Assembly: GCA_019096065.1 (NCBI GenBank)
Contig: JAGUCH010000004.1
Location: 3,782,001-3,846,000 of the forward strand
Reading direction: 5' to 3'
Origin: Paracyclopina nana
Lineage: Eukaryota; Arthropoda; Copepoda; Cyclopoida; Cyclopettidae
Length of the DNA: 64,000 bases
Shown: positions 1 through 11,452 of the stretch, piece by piece
Layout of the letters: each line of letters starts with the position of its first letter
How positions within the stretch are numbered: position 1 is the first letter of the stretch
Program-made: the position numbers and the translations under genes
The notes under the pieces: generated by a model
What the model saw: only the letters and a program-made list of their open reading frames with translations
Database searches by the model: none
What the model was told of the DNA's origin: nothing

Positions 1-486
1 CAAGGCAACAAAAGCAGTTTTAAATAAATTCCAGATATAATAAGAAGCAAAGCTATTTTTCACTAAATTGCCGATCTTTGGCGACAAGCATGGCTGTTTG
101 CAAATATTTTTTGGCTCCCTCGAGCAAAAATATCTGGTTACTTCGCTTCTTTTCGAAAATAACGGCTGCGTAGAAACTAAAAGCAAAGATCGTCCGAAGA
201 GGAAATGATGTGGTGGCCACCATCATTTTTTGACAAAATCAACATTTATCATGCTTAATGTGAACCATTATTTAGAAACATAGATGGTCAAATAATTTTG
301 CTAATAAGCTTAACAAAACTAAGAAATAACTATTTTTCGTCAAATAGTCGGGGCTACTTGTCTCAATTTTTGTAGAGGGCGCTTTTTAAAAACACAAAGC
401 CTAGTTTTTGAAACAACTTCATTCTGTCTAGCGCGATGAGCCAAGGCCTGTTTTGAAAGTTCAATCATCATGCAATACGTGAAGGA
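1..486. other. Non-coding stretch upstream of the first gene
   Basis: AT-rich sequence with no open reading frame that I can support. An antisense ORF over 340-603 has no recognisable content and is probably chance. This presumably holds the promoter and 5' leader of the TTC33-like gene that starts at 487. No repeat family seen elsewhere in the window occurs here. Confidence 0.5.
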
Positions 487-1244
487 ATGACGAGTTTTGG
501 TTGGAAAAGAAAGTTGGGATCGTGTTCTACAAACTTGGCTTTCTCTGAGGAGAATCAGCACCAAGTATGCTGCTTTGTTTTTAACTGGAAGTTCCTGAAA
601 CAAAATGCTTTTCAGGAAGTCACAACTGCTTCTGATGATCTTGACTGGTTAGAAAGCCACAAAAAGAAGGCCAAGCTCACCAAGAACGAAGAACTGAAAG
701 GGAAGGATAGAATACTCTTTTTAAAAAACGAGGGAATCAATTTTGCAGAAAGAGATTGCCCTTGGCAAGCCATTGGACGTTGGGAAGAAGCCCTTCAGAT
801 TCAGGTTGGGAAGGCTCCACCCAAAGAGCTAGAACATGACAAGCTGCTTGACATGAAAGCACAAGCCCTCATTGCTCTTCATGAATGGGAACCTGCCATC
901 GAAGCTGCTGAACATGCTGTAAAAATTGATCCTACTTGGTCTGGCGCGTACCAAACACTAGGGCGAGCTCAATTAGGTTTTGGACTTCTTGAGCACGCAG
1001 TCATTGTGAGTCGGTCCATATTGCCTAAGCTTTATATTTTCTTACTCATCGTCAACATTTTCAGACATTTGCAAAGGCTGTGCATCTTGCCCCTGAAGAC
1101 GAAGAATTAAGGTTTGAAGACCTTAGCTGGGCGTCGGATCTGTTGAGCCGAAAAAAAGCAGGTAACCTTGAGTGGAAGCCTGTCAAAACTCCTGAACCAA
1201 AAGAGGACACTGACGACTCAGATTTTGAGCAAGAAGATGGCTAA
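487..1244 (+). CDS. TTC33: TTC33-like tetratricopeptide repeat protein
   Basis: Three exons (487-564, 616-1005, 1065-1244) join in frame. The first intron is only 51 nt and, being open in frame, could be misread as coding. The N-terminus [11 protein letters not shown] matches the conserved start of the TTC33 family. TPR-type helices follow, including the motif [11 protein letters not shown], then a family-like DLSWASDLL and an acidic C-terminal [13 protein letters not shown]33 is a small, poorly understood TPR protein presumed to mediate protein-protein contacts; no enzymatic residues are expected. The stop codon (1242-1244) lies inside the start of the DET1 reading frame, giving an 8-nt overlap, which is odd for an animal genome. 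Confidence 0.8.
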
Positions 1245-3137
1245 AGGCCGAAAATTTTCCCACCAAGCCTTTGCCCCTCGGGACATCCCCTCTCAAAATG
1301 TTGTTTTCCGTCTTTTGATGCGGGAAATTCATGGGCCCTCAGCGGGCAGCCGGGCACGAAACCACAGGGGCAAACTGGTCAATACACACCGTGGATTCTA
1401 TATGAACGTGTATCCCAACTTTACATTGGTCAATGTGGAGAAACCACCATGCTTCTTGCGTAAATTCACTCCTTGTGGAAAGTATTTCATTGCCTTCAGC
1501 ATGTGTCAAACGAGCCTTGAAATTTATAGATTTCACGGAGCTGCAGCCGCTGGAGGACTGATTGCGGTAAGCACAGCAAAAAAGGAACATCATTTATTTT
1601 GCCCAAATCTTCTGCCTCGTAGGAATGCACTCAGTATCCACCGAATTCGAAAAACTCAAACTTGGACTACCTTAGCAATGACTCTTGGCAAGGTCATGTT
1701 AAGCTCCGCAACAACGTGTTTGAGAAATTCTTCAGCCTCGAACACACTGTGCCATTGGCAGAAAATGGAGAACAGCTAAATAGGGAGTGTAGTCTTTTCA
1801 GCGAATGTGGGAAATTCGTTATTGTTGGCTCAGCTTGCTACTTACCAGATGAGCCGCATCCTCGAATGCACGAAATCTACCGCAACAATGAGTCTGTGGC
1901 ACCGAATCCCCGCAATCCATTGGAAGACTACACACTCTATTGTGTGGACATTGAGGTTGGAGTCCGCTGTGATTCACTCAGGTTCAAGAACGACAAGATA
2001 TTTTTGAGCCACAACCAGGGAATTTACCTCTACAAAGACATCTTGGCTGTGTTGTCTGTTCAGCACCAGACGATTCACATTTACCAGCTTGACACTGACC
2101 TGGGAGGCTTTTGTCCCATAGTCAGCATTGGGAGGACTCTTTTTGACAATGACGAGCTCATCTTATCTACGACTGGCCAATCTGAGGGGCAGCAAGTGAC
2201 GAGCTTGCCGTTGCGTGTGTTTGGCAGCAACCCCGCGTCGCAGTTCACCTACAGGAATTATCGAGAGGCTGTGATCAACCAGCTGAAGCATCGGGTTTTA
2301 GTGTTTCTCTACAAACGGGCCCAGAGGCTCAGTAACGAAGTGGATGGCAACCCCTACGAGCTAAGGCGGTTCTATCAGTTTTTCGACCAAATCCGCTCAT
2401 TGCGGATGTGGAAGATGCAGTTGCTGGACGAGAATCACTTGCTGATAAAGTACGCGAGTGAAGAGGTTGTCACCTTGAGGTCCAGCGAGCCCAACTCGCA
2501 AGCATCTTTTTTCGTGGTGTATAACTTCACAGAGACCGAGGTGAAAGCTGTGTACGAGAACACGAGTGAGGAGTTGCTCAATTTGTTTGAGAACTTTTGC
2601 GACTTTTTTCGCAACACGAACGTGCACGAGACCAAGTCTTTTCATCGGTACGGATCCAATGAGCAAAGTCATCACCTCAACTTGACAGCCCACCACCAAG
2701 TCACGTCTAGCCCTAGCAACAACATATTTGCTGCCCTCATTCAGCAGCGTTTCAAGCAGACGATAGTGAGTGCCAAAAATGGCGGAACGACAGAGGCTCG
2801 TAAACGCGTGCTGGCTCAATTGCCAATCAGTGCCCAGTCCTATTCTGTCAGTCCATACTTGGATCTCAACTTGTTCAGCTATGACGAAAAATGGGTCTCT
2901 GTAATGGAAAGGCCGAAGGCTTGTGGGGAGCATGCCATTCAGTTTTATGGGCGTGAAAGTGGACTGCTCAAGTTCAGGATATATGCTGGCCTTCAGGGTC
3001 GGCAACCTCCGCCTCCGTCGGCACGAAGGCTGGTTGCCTTCATTTTCCACCCCACCGATCCATTTGCCATCAGCGTGCAGAGAACCAACTTGGAATATGT
3101 GGTTAACTTTCATGTCAGACGTTCCCTCTCTGATTAA
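1237..3137 (+). CDS. DET1: DET1 homologue, substrate-adaptor partner of the COP1-DDB1-CUL4 ubiquitin ligase
   Basis: Two exons, 1237-1566 and about 1623-3137. The acceptor could also be after the CAG at 1634, which keeps the same frame. The protein is about 615 aa and aligns over its whole length with animal DET1: [12 protein letters not shown] near the N-terminus, [46 protein letters not shown] and the C-terminal [12 protein letters not shown]1 binds DDB1 and COP1 to form a CUL4 E3 ligase that targets transcription factors such as c-Jun and ETS proteins for degradation in the nucleus. The ATG at 1237 is the only in-frame Met suited to the family's short N-terminal extension. It sits inside the last codons of the TTC33-like gene, so both ORFs probably share one precursor RNA or DET1 uses its own promoter. 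Confidence 0.92.
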
Positions 3138-3174
3138 AAATTGTCATTCAGCACACAGAAGAAAGGGTATTTTT

Positions 3175-3202
3175 CATAGCCTTTTTTTGTTCAGTTTCAG
3201 CC
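3175..3202 (+). promoter_or_regulatory. Splice-acceptor-like site just before the zinc-finger gene start codon
   Basis: After the DET1 stop (3137) there is a T-rich tract followed by TTTCAG, with only CC between that AG and the ATG at 3203. A 3' splice site abutting a start codon fits either the end of a 5'-UTR intron or a spliced-leader trans-splice site. The gap between the two coding regions is 65 nt. No promoter motif is obvious in it. Confidence 0.45.
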
Positions 3203-6200
3203 ATGCTGGAAGAGAGGTGTTTCATTTGCAATGGGCGGATTGGGCGTGGCATGCACCCTCCGCTGGGCCCAAACGAAAGGCTGGAGAAGCTCGTGTCCGT
3301 GTCTGCGACCATGAATCATAGCTCAACGATTGTGTGTGACATATTGAGCAGGATCCTCAATGAAACTGTGATGAAGGAGGAGATAATCTGCAAGATCTGC
3401 TTCAACCTGTTGAACGACATTGACTACCACTTGAAAGAAGCTCAGGTGAGGCACATTTATCACTTTTTACTCTATGTCCGTGGTTAACAAATGGCGTTTA
3501 TTACGATTAAGATTTATGTGAGCTTTTGTGGGCTAAGTTTAGCATATGCTATTTTTGTAGTAGTGCAGGTCGTAAAATGTGCGCGTATTTTTTTCCCTCC
3601 GCGATCCGAATCTAATTCACTTTTTTTCTGTGCCTGTTCGCGGTGTACAGCGGAAAGAAAGAAGCTAGCCGCAAACATTTTTCACTTTGCACTCTGGACT
3701 TGACTCGGCTTTGAATTGAGCAACGCTACTACTACTTTCATACTTTGTGGTGAAGTTCAAGTGAGATAAGCAGTCGTATCTCAGATTGCACTCTTCGTCC
3801 CTTTTGAGGAAAATCTTCACGCGAAACCCGTACTTGGGCTCGTCTTCGTCCGGAAAGCAATCGTCTACAGAGTCCAAAATGGCTCGTGGCTGATGGTAGC
3901 TTGTTTCTCGTGACGTAAATTGCCTCTCCAATCGAGGTTTAAGGCAAATGATGTTATCTTCGAGGGCGCCCAAGAACCTCCAAAAAAAGGATGGTCTCTC
4001 CTCGGATCTTCTATATCTTCGGAGCCTTTTTCGCCTAATTTGGGGGCTTTTAGCTTCAGAAAAAATCACTCCTATAGCTGGCACAAGTCTCGAGTCTTGG
4101 AAAGGTGGAAATACGGATACGGGCTGAAGTCCATCTGGAACCAAGGCCAGAGCTTCGCCCAACTCTGGATTATCCAGATTTTGCGGAAGTCCACCCCCGC
4201 CAATTGATCCTGGCTGCGGTGACGATGGCGGGGCTTGGCCAGGTAGAATTTCTGGCAATGGCCTCAAAAGAGCTATTGGAATGATGATCATTGTTAGGAG
4301 GCTTGCCCAAAATAGTCCTGGCTTGGGTTGAACGATTTCCGTCACATTTTTATGGTAAAAGTAGCTCTCTATGGTTTGTGCGAGAATTCCCCTCTTTTTC
4401 CTCCTGGAAGAAAAGAAAAACGCAACTTTCGTTCAAATTTTCACTGATGGTCTAATAACTATTATTGCTCTCGGTTTATAAATGCGGTGCGCTTGAAATT
4501 TCCTCGAGATATTCTTTAGCTAGCAGGAACAATCTTTTCTTGCTGCCAAAAGTAGGGCAGAATATGCAAGTTTTTTCCCCTTTGTCCATATTCATTACCT
4601 GTTAATCAGTTCATCTTTTTGTCTGGCTGAAAAGAGTTTCCTGTTGATATTCTACGAGAAAATATCTTGCAATACCCGGCGCTTATGAAATACAAATAAT
4701 ATGGCCAATTTTGCTTTTTGTCTTCTTACCGTAAGCCATGAGCGAACAGCCCAATTTCGGCCTCCATCAAATACTCCTCTTCTTGGATGATGCGTAATGC
4801 GGTGTCATATCTCAAATTCCTTCCAGTGACGATTTGCTCGCATGATTGAGTGAAGCACGATGGCCTTTTCCTAATTACGGTCATGTCTCGTCCACTTCTT
4901 GTCGGTCGTGTGGAACAAAGTAAACTGGCGTGGTATAAAATGGTCTGGTCAAAATTTCTCTTCAGTAGCCCTTTTATGTTATGCTCTCGTCCTGAGGCTT
5001 TTGCTGTAAATAGTACGCAAAAAAAGGCAAACGACGCGACTACAACCACGTCATGTTTTCGCAGTCACGATTCACAGTTACACCCAAAAAGAAATCACTC
5101 GCATGCATGTGTGTGGCCACATAAGCTAAATGGTCAAAATTAGTTAGTAATAGTATATTAAGCTACATAGGTATGAAGAGATCCTTTGATTTGCAGAGCT
5201 CAATGTTCTCGCTTAATTTTTGAGATTGATAAGCGTTCAAAATTGCTGAATGGAAGTGCATCATCTTGAAATTGGGCTGCTCTCAGATATTTTTTCATAG
5301 GGTTGCATGTGCGTTTGACGTACATGATTTTGCAAAAAAGAAACTTAGGCATGATCATTTCGCAAAGATGCGAGCCTTTGCACTCAGCTTTATCTTTGGC
5401 AATAAATGTCTATGTTGGCACTAACTTTTTAACCCCTTTTTTAAAAAAATGTGCTAAATAATGATGCAAGTTGATTTCGAAAATGTCACGTGGTTTTTTT
5501 GTGACTGCTTCAAGCTGACTAAGCATGAAAACACAAGATCAAAAAGATCTAATTAGCAGTGTTGGCGGTGAATATGAATGTTATTTTTGTTGTGAAAAGT
5601 AAGGGAGTAAAATGACGGAACCAATTTCGCTTCGTTTGCATTGCTGAAAATTAGACAAGATTTATGTCTCCGAACCGAGTTCTGTCCCATGCTAATTTTT
5701 TGTGAACATTTCTTTGTGCTTCTGCTTGAAATTGCATTTCCCATTGGTTAAAGCTTTGAGGTTAAACTTTGCAATTGCGCAAATGTGAAGAAAAAATGTC
5801 TCCATCTGAGATAGTCTCTTGACATCTAAACGTGCAAGCATCAAAGATATCCGGCTTTGACATGCGTAATTCCAAATTAGGGGTAAAACTCGAGGAAACC
5901 TTTTTTAGCACATTCTGTACGTGAGCCTTTGCCGCAAGCAGAAACGGCGCGGAATTTTATTGCTAATTCGTAGCTTTAAAATGAGGCAGTAAAGAGTCTG
6001 TTAAGGATACGCGATTTCACTTTTGCTTTAATTTCAGGAAAAAACGGACGAAGTCACTAACAAGTACTTGGAGAGGAAAAACCTCGATCAGGGGCCTTTT
6101 TCCGCGAATGTCGTGAATATCCACAATGAGGAGCGAGAGGATAGATTATATGTTCGATCTCAAGGAGCGGGAAAAAAGCGACAGTTTTCAGCGTCTGGAA

Positions 6201-7520
6201 AAAGGAGCCATAGTATTAGTAGACGGCATTATCATAATGAAGATACCGATGTCAATCTCACTGAAGATGAGATGTCAGTCAACACAATCAATAAGTATGG
6301 ATTTTTTGTCGGTTTTCATATCTTTTACTCTGCTAATTAATTTTACTTCCAGAAATAAGGCAAAGTTGTTGAGCCACGTGCTCAATCCTAACAAAAAGTC
6401 GAAATTACAGCAGCAGCAAAAGCTAGTGAAGAAAATAGTGCCTGATGTTGAAGATGAGGAATCGGACGAAGATGCAAGTCCTCCTCAGCTCACCAAAATG
6501 TCGTCGAAAAAGTCGCCGTCGGTCAAGTCGAAAAAGTACGTTCCCATATCTGAAGATGACTCGAGTGGCGACTCTGAAAATGACGAGAATGAAGCCTCGG
6601 ACGTTTGTGAGCCTGTCTCGAAAAAGTCGAGGAAAAAATCGGAGCTCATGACTGTGAACATGGATGATTTGGGAGATCTCTTGTCCAAGCCCAGTGTGTA
6701 TTTTGCCAAGAAGAGCTCGCCTCAAAAAACGACGGCCGTTGAGAAGATCGTTTGCCATATATGTAACAGAACTTTCAAGAAAGTGACCAACCTTCAGCTC
6801 CACATGGAAAAAGTCCATGATGTGAATGCCAAGCACCCCATTTTGGTGGAGAATGTCAACATTCCCGACTCGTTCAAATGTGCCAACTGCCCGAGAGAAT
6901 TTGTGAGTGAACAAGCTCTCATCAATCATGTGGCCGAGGAGCACGACAATGACGACTTGGAGGCTTCAGCCCAAAAGCCCAAGGAAGTGCAACGAAATCG
7001 AGCTCCTGCAACGGACAACGAAGTCAAAGCCACGTGTCCCATGTGCCAACAAACGTTCAGAAGGCAGTACAACCTGAAAATCCATATAAACCGTGTCCAC
7101 TCTAAAGTTAAGCCGTTCAAGTGTGATCGATGTGATAAATCGTTTGCCACCAACTCTGACTTGAGGCAGCACTTGGTCATGCACGGTTTGGGCAAGCAGT
7201 TCAAGTGCGACCTTTGCGATAGGCAGTGAGTTCATAATCTGAAGCAAACTAAGCATTTTTTGAGAATATTTTTTCATTCCAGTTTTAATACTCGGGACTC
7301 GATAATTCTTCATAAGAAGCAGCATAACCAAGAGCGCACACATTTCTGCTCCGTTTGCTTCAAGGGTTTTTACAAGGCCTCATGCTTGACCCGTCATATG
7401 CGATCACACACTGGAGAGAGGCCTTACACATGCGATAACTGCGACAAGTCCTTCTCGCAATCCACGACGCTAAAAGTGCACAAGGAGAAATGTGCAAAGC
7501 AAACCGCTCAACCTGTTTAA
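3203..7520 (+). CDS. ZAD-type C2H2 zinc-finger transcription factor
   Basis: Four exons (3203-3445, 6038-6294, 6353-7225, 7283-7520) join in frame. The N-terminal exon holds a ZAD-like zinc module with two C-x2-C pairs (CFIC near the start, CKIC about 55 residues later). A long acidic, Ser/Lys-rich linker follows. The C-terminal half has seven C2H2-type fingers, starting CHICNRTF, CANCPREF, CPMCQQTF, CDRCDKSF, CDLCDRHF, CSVCFKGF and CDNCDKSF. The fifth is rebuilt only by splicing exon 3 to exon 4, and the last ends in Cys instead of His. ZAD domains dimerise and are characteristic of arthropod zinc-finger families, so this is likely a nuclear DNA-binding regulator with unknown targets. The first intron (2.6 kb) contains another gene on the opposite strand. 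Confidence 0.85.
3665..5049 (-). CDS. Unrecognised secreted or membrane protein nested in an intron
   Basis: Two exons (4730-5049 and 3665-4403) join in phase 2 with consensus GTAAG donor and CTTCCAG acceptor, giving 352 aa. The N-terminus MVVVASFAFFCVLFTAKASG looks like a cleavable signal peptide. Basic runs occur at residues 107-111 (RRKKR, furin-like) and in RRKRLRRYRR further on. A hydrophobic segment after PKPGLFWASLL could be membrane-embedded. A Pro/Gly-rich linker and several cysteines in the C-terminal third (CNLRYDC, SPEC, NVCG) follow. I do not recognise the family. The whole gene lies antisense inside intron 1 of the ZAD zinc-finger gene. A processed neuropeptide-like or extracellular precursor is possible but unproven. 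The exact frame-preserving splice and the signal peptide support a real gene. Confidence 0.6.
5144..6037. other. Intronic sequence without a supported gene
   Basis: The remainder of intron 1 of the zinc-finger gene, AT-rich. I see no repeat family or RNA gene. It probably includes the promoter and 5' leader of the nested minus-strand gene near 5050-5200. Confidence 0.4.
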
Positions 7521-7599
7521 TATACATAACTTATAAAAAAGGTTTTATTTTGAAGCTTAGCTTTATAAAAACACAAAATGAGTCGTTGCAAGTAAATGA

Positions 7600-9553
7600 T
7601 TATGATGAGTTGCTGGCAGTGCTCGCCTCGACAACTTCGACGTAGTTTGCGGGGAAAAGTCCATAGGACCCATCTGGGCCAAGGCCTTGCCACCAACCAG
7701 GATCAATTTGGTCAATGTGTGTAATTAGCTGACCGGGGTCGAAGGAAATCTCAGTTTCGTCCGCCGCTTGATAGTCATAGAGGGCCATCGCGCAAATTCC
7801 AAACTCTGCTCCGTTGACAGCTTCCTTTTTGGGTGAATCATCTCTGGCTCCTATTGCCGACGAAGTCAAGTCTGAAAGCATAACTGACTCAAAATCCAAA
7901 GTCCTGCCATTATTATGAGAACAATATTTACCTGGTCCTTGTTTAGCTGCAACATCTTGGATAATGTCGGGCTGGTGGGAGACGGTGACATCGGGGTGCA
8001 CAACATGATCATTGACAGGCTCGGCATTAGCTGCAATTTCACCGGGCTCCTCGGAAACATGGTGGTTGTCATCATTGCCAAAGGATTCTGGAGGGGGCAC
8101 AACCATGTCCTCAGTGGACACCTCGTTGGCGTTGACGACATCTTCGGCTTCCTTAGGAGCAGCTATCCTTTCTTCCTCAACAACCTTGGGAGGTGGAGCA
8201 GTAGCTACTCCTATTTTGTTGGATGGGACACTGGGCTTACGGAAATTAAGCTGACCCACAGAAGAGTTGCGTTCAAACACAGCTCTCGCTCCTTGTGATC
8301 TTTGGCCTTCAAAGAAAAGTTGTCAGTCGGGTTATGTAATCATTTAGGTCAAGTAGCCAGTTGGGTTCAGCTAAGTAGCAAGTTGGGTTGGGCAAAGTAG
8401 TAAGTTGAGCTAATTAAGTAGTCAGTTGGGTTATGTAGTCATTTAGGATAAGTACCAGTTGGGTTAAGTTGTCAGTTGGGTTAAGCAGTCAGTTGTGTTA
8501 GGTGGTTATTTGGATTATGTAGTAGGTCAAAAATGTTAGTCGGGCTAAGTAGCCAGTTGAGTTGCTTTGAGAAGTTACCAGGGCTTGGCATTGAAGTCAT
8601 AAGAGTTAATTAAAAATTGCACAAAACCACTCACCAATGAGTTTCTTGGCCTCTTCATTTCTCTGTTTTTTCAGCTCTTCAGCCCGATTCCGTCTAGTTG
8701 CTTCATCTTCGGCATCTAAAGCTTGTTGTGCCTCCCACTTTTTGGCATCATCGTCTGGCGAATGCAAGGTTTTGGCCTCACTATCTTTGATCATTGAGAT
8801 CTTTTTTTCCTTTTCCCTGATGGCAGCCTCACGCGCAGCAGCTTCGCGCTCTTCTCTGGCTCGTCTTTCTTGCTCCAACTGTTTCACCTCGGACTTTTTG
8901 CGCTCTTTCTCCAACGCTATGCGCTCCTTTTCGCGATTTTCCTCCGAATTCCAGAACTTCTCACGCTCGTCCAAATTAGGTAGCTCAGCTTTGGGATTGA
9001 TTTTTTGGTAGGCGGTTCCCACGGGTCCAACAGGAGCCTCCATGGCAGTCTGAGGTTCTTTAAAGTTGTACGAGGACGAGGAGACCTTGGAGACCTTTGC
9101 AATGATGTCTTCCTCTTCCACCTCATCTTCTGTCCTGGCATTTAAAGTCAAGCTGGCGCCATGGAAGTACTTTTCAATGTCTCGAAGGTGTGTGGCTGCC
9201 AAGCCTTTACGAGTGCCGGGCACGGACTCGCCCTGCCAATGCAAAAACACGAATTTGGGCAAACTTGTCTTCGGATCCTCGACCCGGATGAAGCCATACA
9301 TGATGCGGCTAGCGTTCAGGTCATCCTTGAGCTCGTCAATGCCGTCCTCACCTACAAAAGCACGAACTTCTATCTTAGAAACCAAAAAGAGGTAATGGCA
9401 AAAAACCAAGTTGTCACCTTTAGACACAAGCTTGAGATCGAACGTTTGGCCCTCATAGCCAAAAAGAGCCCAATTTGTGGCACTTTTATTGTCTCGAACT
9501 TCTTTCCACGCCGCCTGCATGGCCGAGCCGTGCTTGTTCAAGTTCAAGCTCAT
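7600..9553 (-). CDS. DBNL: Drebrin-like protein / actin-binding protein 1 (ADF-H + SH3)
   Basis: Four exons (9418-9553, 8635-9351, 7932-8306, 7600-7871) total exactly 500 codons including the stop. The N-terminal ~130 residues form an ADF-homology domain ([30 protein letters not shown]). A charged coiled coil rich in Glu, Lys and Arg follows, then the conserved [19 protein letters not shown] region and an acidic linker. The protein ends in an SH3 domain ([39 protein letters not shown]). Abp1/drebrin-like proteins bind F-actin and link it to endocytosis and receptor signalling through SH3 partners such as dynamin. Intron 3 (8307-8634) is filled with degenerate copies of a 17-bp satellite. The gene is convergent with the zinc-finger gene, the stops being only about 80 bp apart. 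Confidence 0.93.
8330..8580 (-). repeat. Degenerate 17-bp minisatellite in an intron of the drebrin-like gene
   Basis: Imperfect tandem copies of AAGTAGTCAGTTGGGTT are visible. This is the reverse complement of AACCCAACTGACTACTT, the unit of the large array at 44.7-45.8 kb. The copies are diverged and separated by small indels. Confidence 0.8.
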
Positions 9554-10270
9554 GATTTATGCCTCATAAAACGTCAGATTCGCGATGAGTGAAAGTGTTG
9601 AAGAGCCGAAAAAGCAGAAGATAACAACAACAGCTGACGAAAAAGGAATGGGCGCTCCTGATTGGAGGTTGGAACTACTGACGAGTGTCGGCTGGTGCTA
9701 CCGGTGCGCTTTTGTGAAAAAAAGGCGAGGCTCCCTCGAGTCCTAAAGCTGACATGCCACTAGAAAAAAATGACATGATGCGACCCTCTCTCAGTTTCTC
9801 AGCTTTTGGAAAAATAGGTTTATTTTGTTTGTTGACATTTTAGTTTTTCCGTCAATTGAGAATTGACATTGCATTGGTGGAGTACCGCTTTGGGTCAACG
9901 ACTCAAGAGAGTTTTGGACTGCGAAACCTGGTCGACACTTGGGTTCCTGTGACTGGTTAATCATCGCCTCCATTCGTTGCAAGTGAAATTGCATCAAAGG
10001 TGAGCGCTTACGATTTTGTTGATTAGTGACTCATTTCACGCAACTAGCTTTTATTTTCTTTGGAACCGCTCAAAAAGTCTGAGAAAAAACTTCCTGGGTC
10101 TGTTAGTTATTCTGGTACTTGAAAACTAGGATTAATATCATTATTTGAGATAGCTAATGAAGCACTTTTAAAAACTGCTTTTGTTGGCGGCTGAGACTAA
10201 GTGGATTGGATACCATTTTATTCAGGAAGGCCAAAGTAGTTAAGGAGTAAAAATTGCCTCATTAGGAGTT
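9554..10270. other. Intergenic sequence upstream of the drebrin-like gene
   Basis: Likely 5' region of the drebrin-like gene. A minus-strand ORF of 68 codons at 9791-9997 has no recognisable family and I do not call it. No repeat is evident until the large palindrome begins near 10271. Confidence 0.4.
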
Positions 10271-10351
10271 GCATAATATCTATTTATATTTGTAAACAAT
10301 TTATAAAAACAAGCTAATAAAATAGCTGAGCAAATTTTGCAAAGTAAAAAT

Positions 10352-10975
10352 GGGTGCTTTCACTAAGGCCTAAAATGTGGTGGGTTTTAGGATCTAAAAT
10401 ACCGGTGGGTTTTAAAATCTAAAAAAATGGGTTTCAAAGCCTACACTTTTTTGGATTTGGGTACTATGATCTAAGTTGAAAAATTGATTTGAGCTATACC
10501 TGGGTTTCAAGATCTAAAGAACAAGATTTTAAGACCTAATAGCTTCAAAACTGACAGTGACAAGAAATTGAAGTTTTCACAACATATTTTTGTTACTGGG
10601 AAGCACATATCATCAGCTCACCAAAATACCCTTTTATATTTTACTGGCTCTTCACGTTTTGAAGAGAAAATACATATTTATGGAATAAATTAAAACATGA
10701 AGTTCCTGCAAGTTTTCTATTGAAAGTCACTTTTCCAAACTTAAGGGTCTTAAAAAACCATTCGACTGGATTTTAAAGACTAGGAACAAAAACTTGATGT
10801 TTTTCAATGTAGATCTTAAAACCCATATGGTTAGAAGTTAACATCCATAAATTAGGCTTTAGCATCCAAACCTTTAGATCTTGAGACCCAGAGCCCAAAA
10901 AGTGTAGGCTTTAAAACCCACCATGATTTTAGATCCTAAAACCTACCCCTATTTGAGGCCTTAGTGACTTCTCCC
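10352..10975. mobile_element. Non-autonomous inverted-repeat element, copy 1 (inserted in the palindrome)
   Basis: The left end GGGTGCTTTCACTAAGGCC is inverted at the right end (GGCCTTAGTGACTTCTCCC). Inside are many fragments of the type GGTTTTAGGATCTAAAA in both orientations. The matching position in the right arm of the surrounding palindrome, near 12296-12300, lacks the element, so it is an insertion. A-rich flanks (AAAAAT on the left, AAAAAAAT on the right) may be a target duplication. No coding capacity. Confidence 0.8.
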
Positions 10976-11385
10976 AAAAAAATCGAGTGGCAGCGGGCTC
11001 GAGCTTGCGAGAGCCAAGTGATGCTACAAAATGAGCTCAGATATTTTGTAAGCCTGTTTTATTATTTGTATATATACGATTTTATATGATGGAAAGTAAT
11101 TTTCAAATGTTAATTAAGTTACCAGATCAGGCAATCTCGACTTAGCATCTGATCCATTACTTTGAGCGCTTGGGTTGATAGGCCCTCAGTAGTGCAAGAG
11201 TAGCTGAAAGCGTTAATCAATCAGTGAAAAATTATGCATTTTGAATTTTGCACTTTTTGGAGCTAAAAGATGTGTTAAATCAAGTTTTGTCAGGTATTTC
11301 TGAAAAAGACTGTACTCTTCTACTAAGCTTAGCTGAGCTTAGTAGAGTACAAATTTCACTGTTAACAACAATATTATTAACTAAA

Positions 11386-11452
11386 CCAGTAGCTCAGTCT
11401 TAAAGAGCGTTGGACTCCTAATCTTGATGATCAGGGTTTGATCCCCATATGA
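11386..11452 (+). repeat. tRNA-like sequence in the left arm of the palindrome
   Basis: It has an A-box-like AGCTCAGTC..AGAGCG, an anticodon-arm-like TTGGACTCCTAATCT (CCT in the anticodon position) and a B-box-like GGTTTGATCCC. Acceptor and T stems pair poorly, so this is likely a tRNA-derived relic and not a working tRNA. Confidence 0.55.

Noticed and set aside
2397..3113. 238-codon ORF antisense to DET1
   Set aside because: It lies opposite a strongly conserved coding exon and shows no domain; a shadow frame.
9791..9997. 68-codon minus-strand ORF
   Set aside because: It starts with a plausible Met-rich helix but has no recognisable family, no partner exon and no clear promoter or splice sites.
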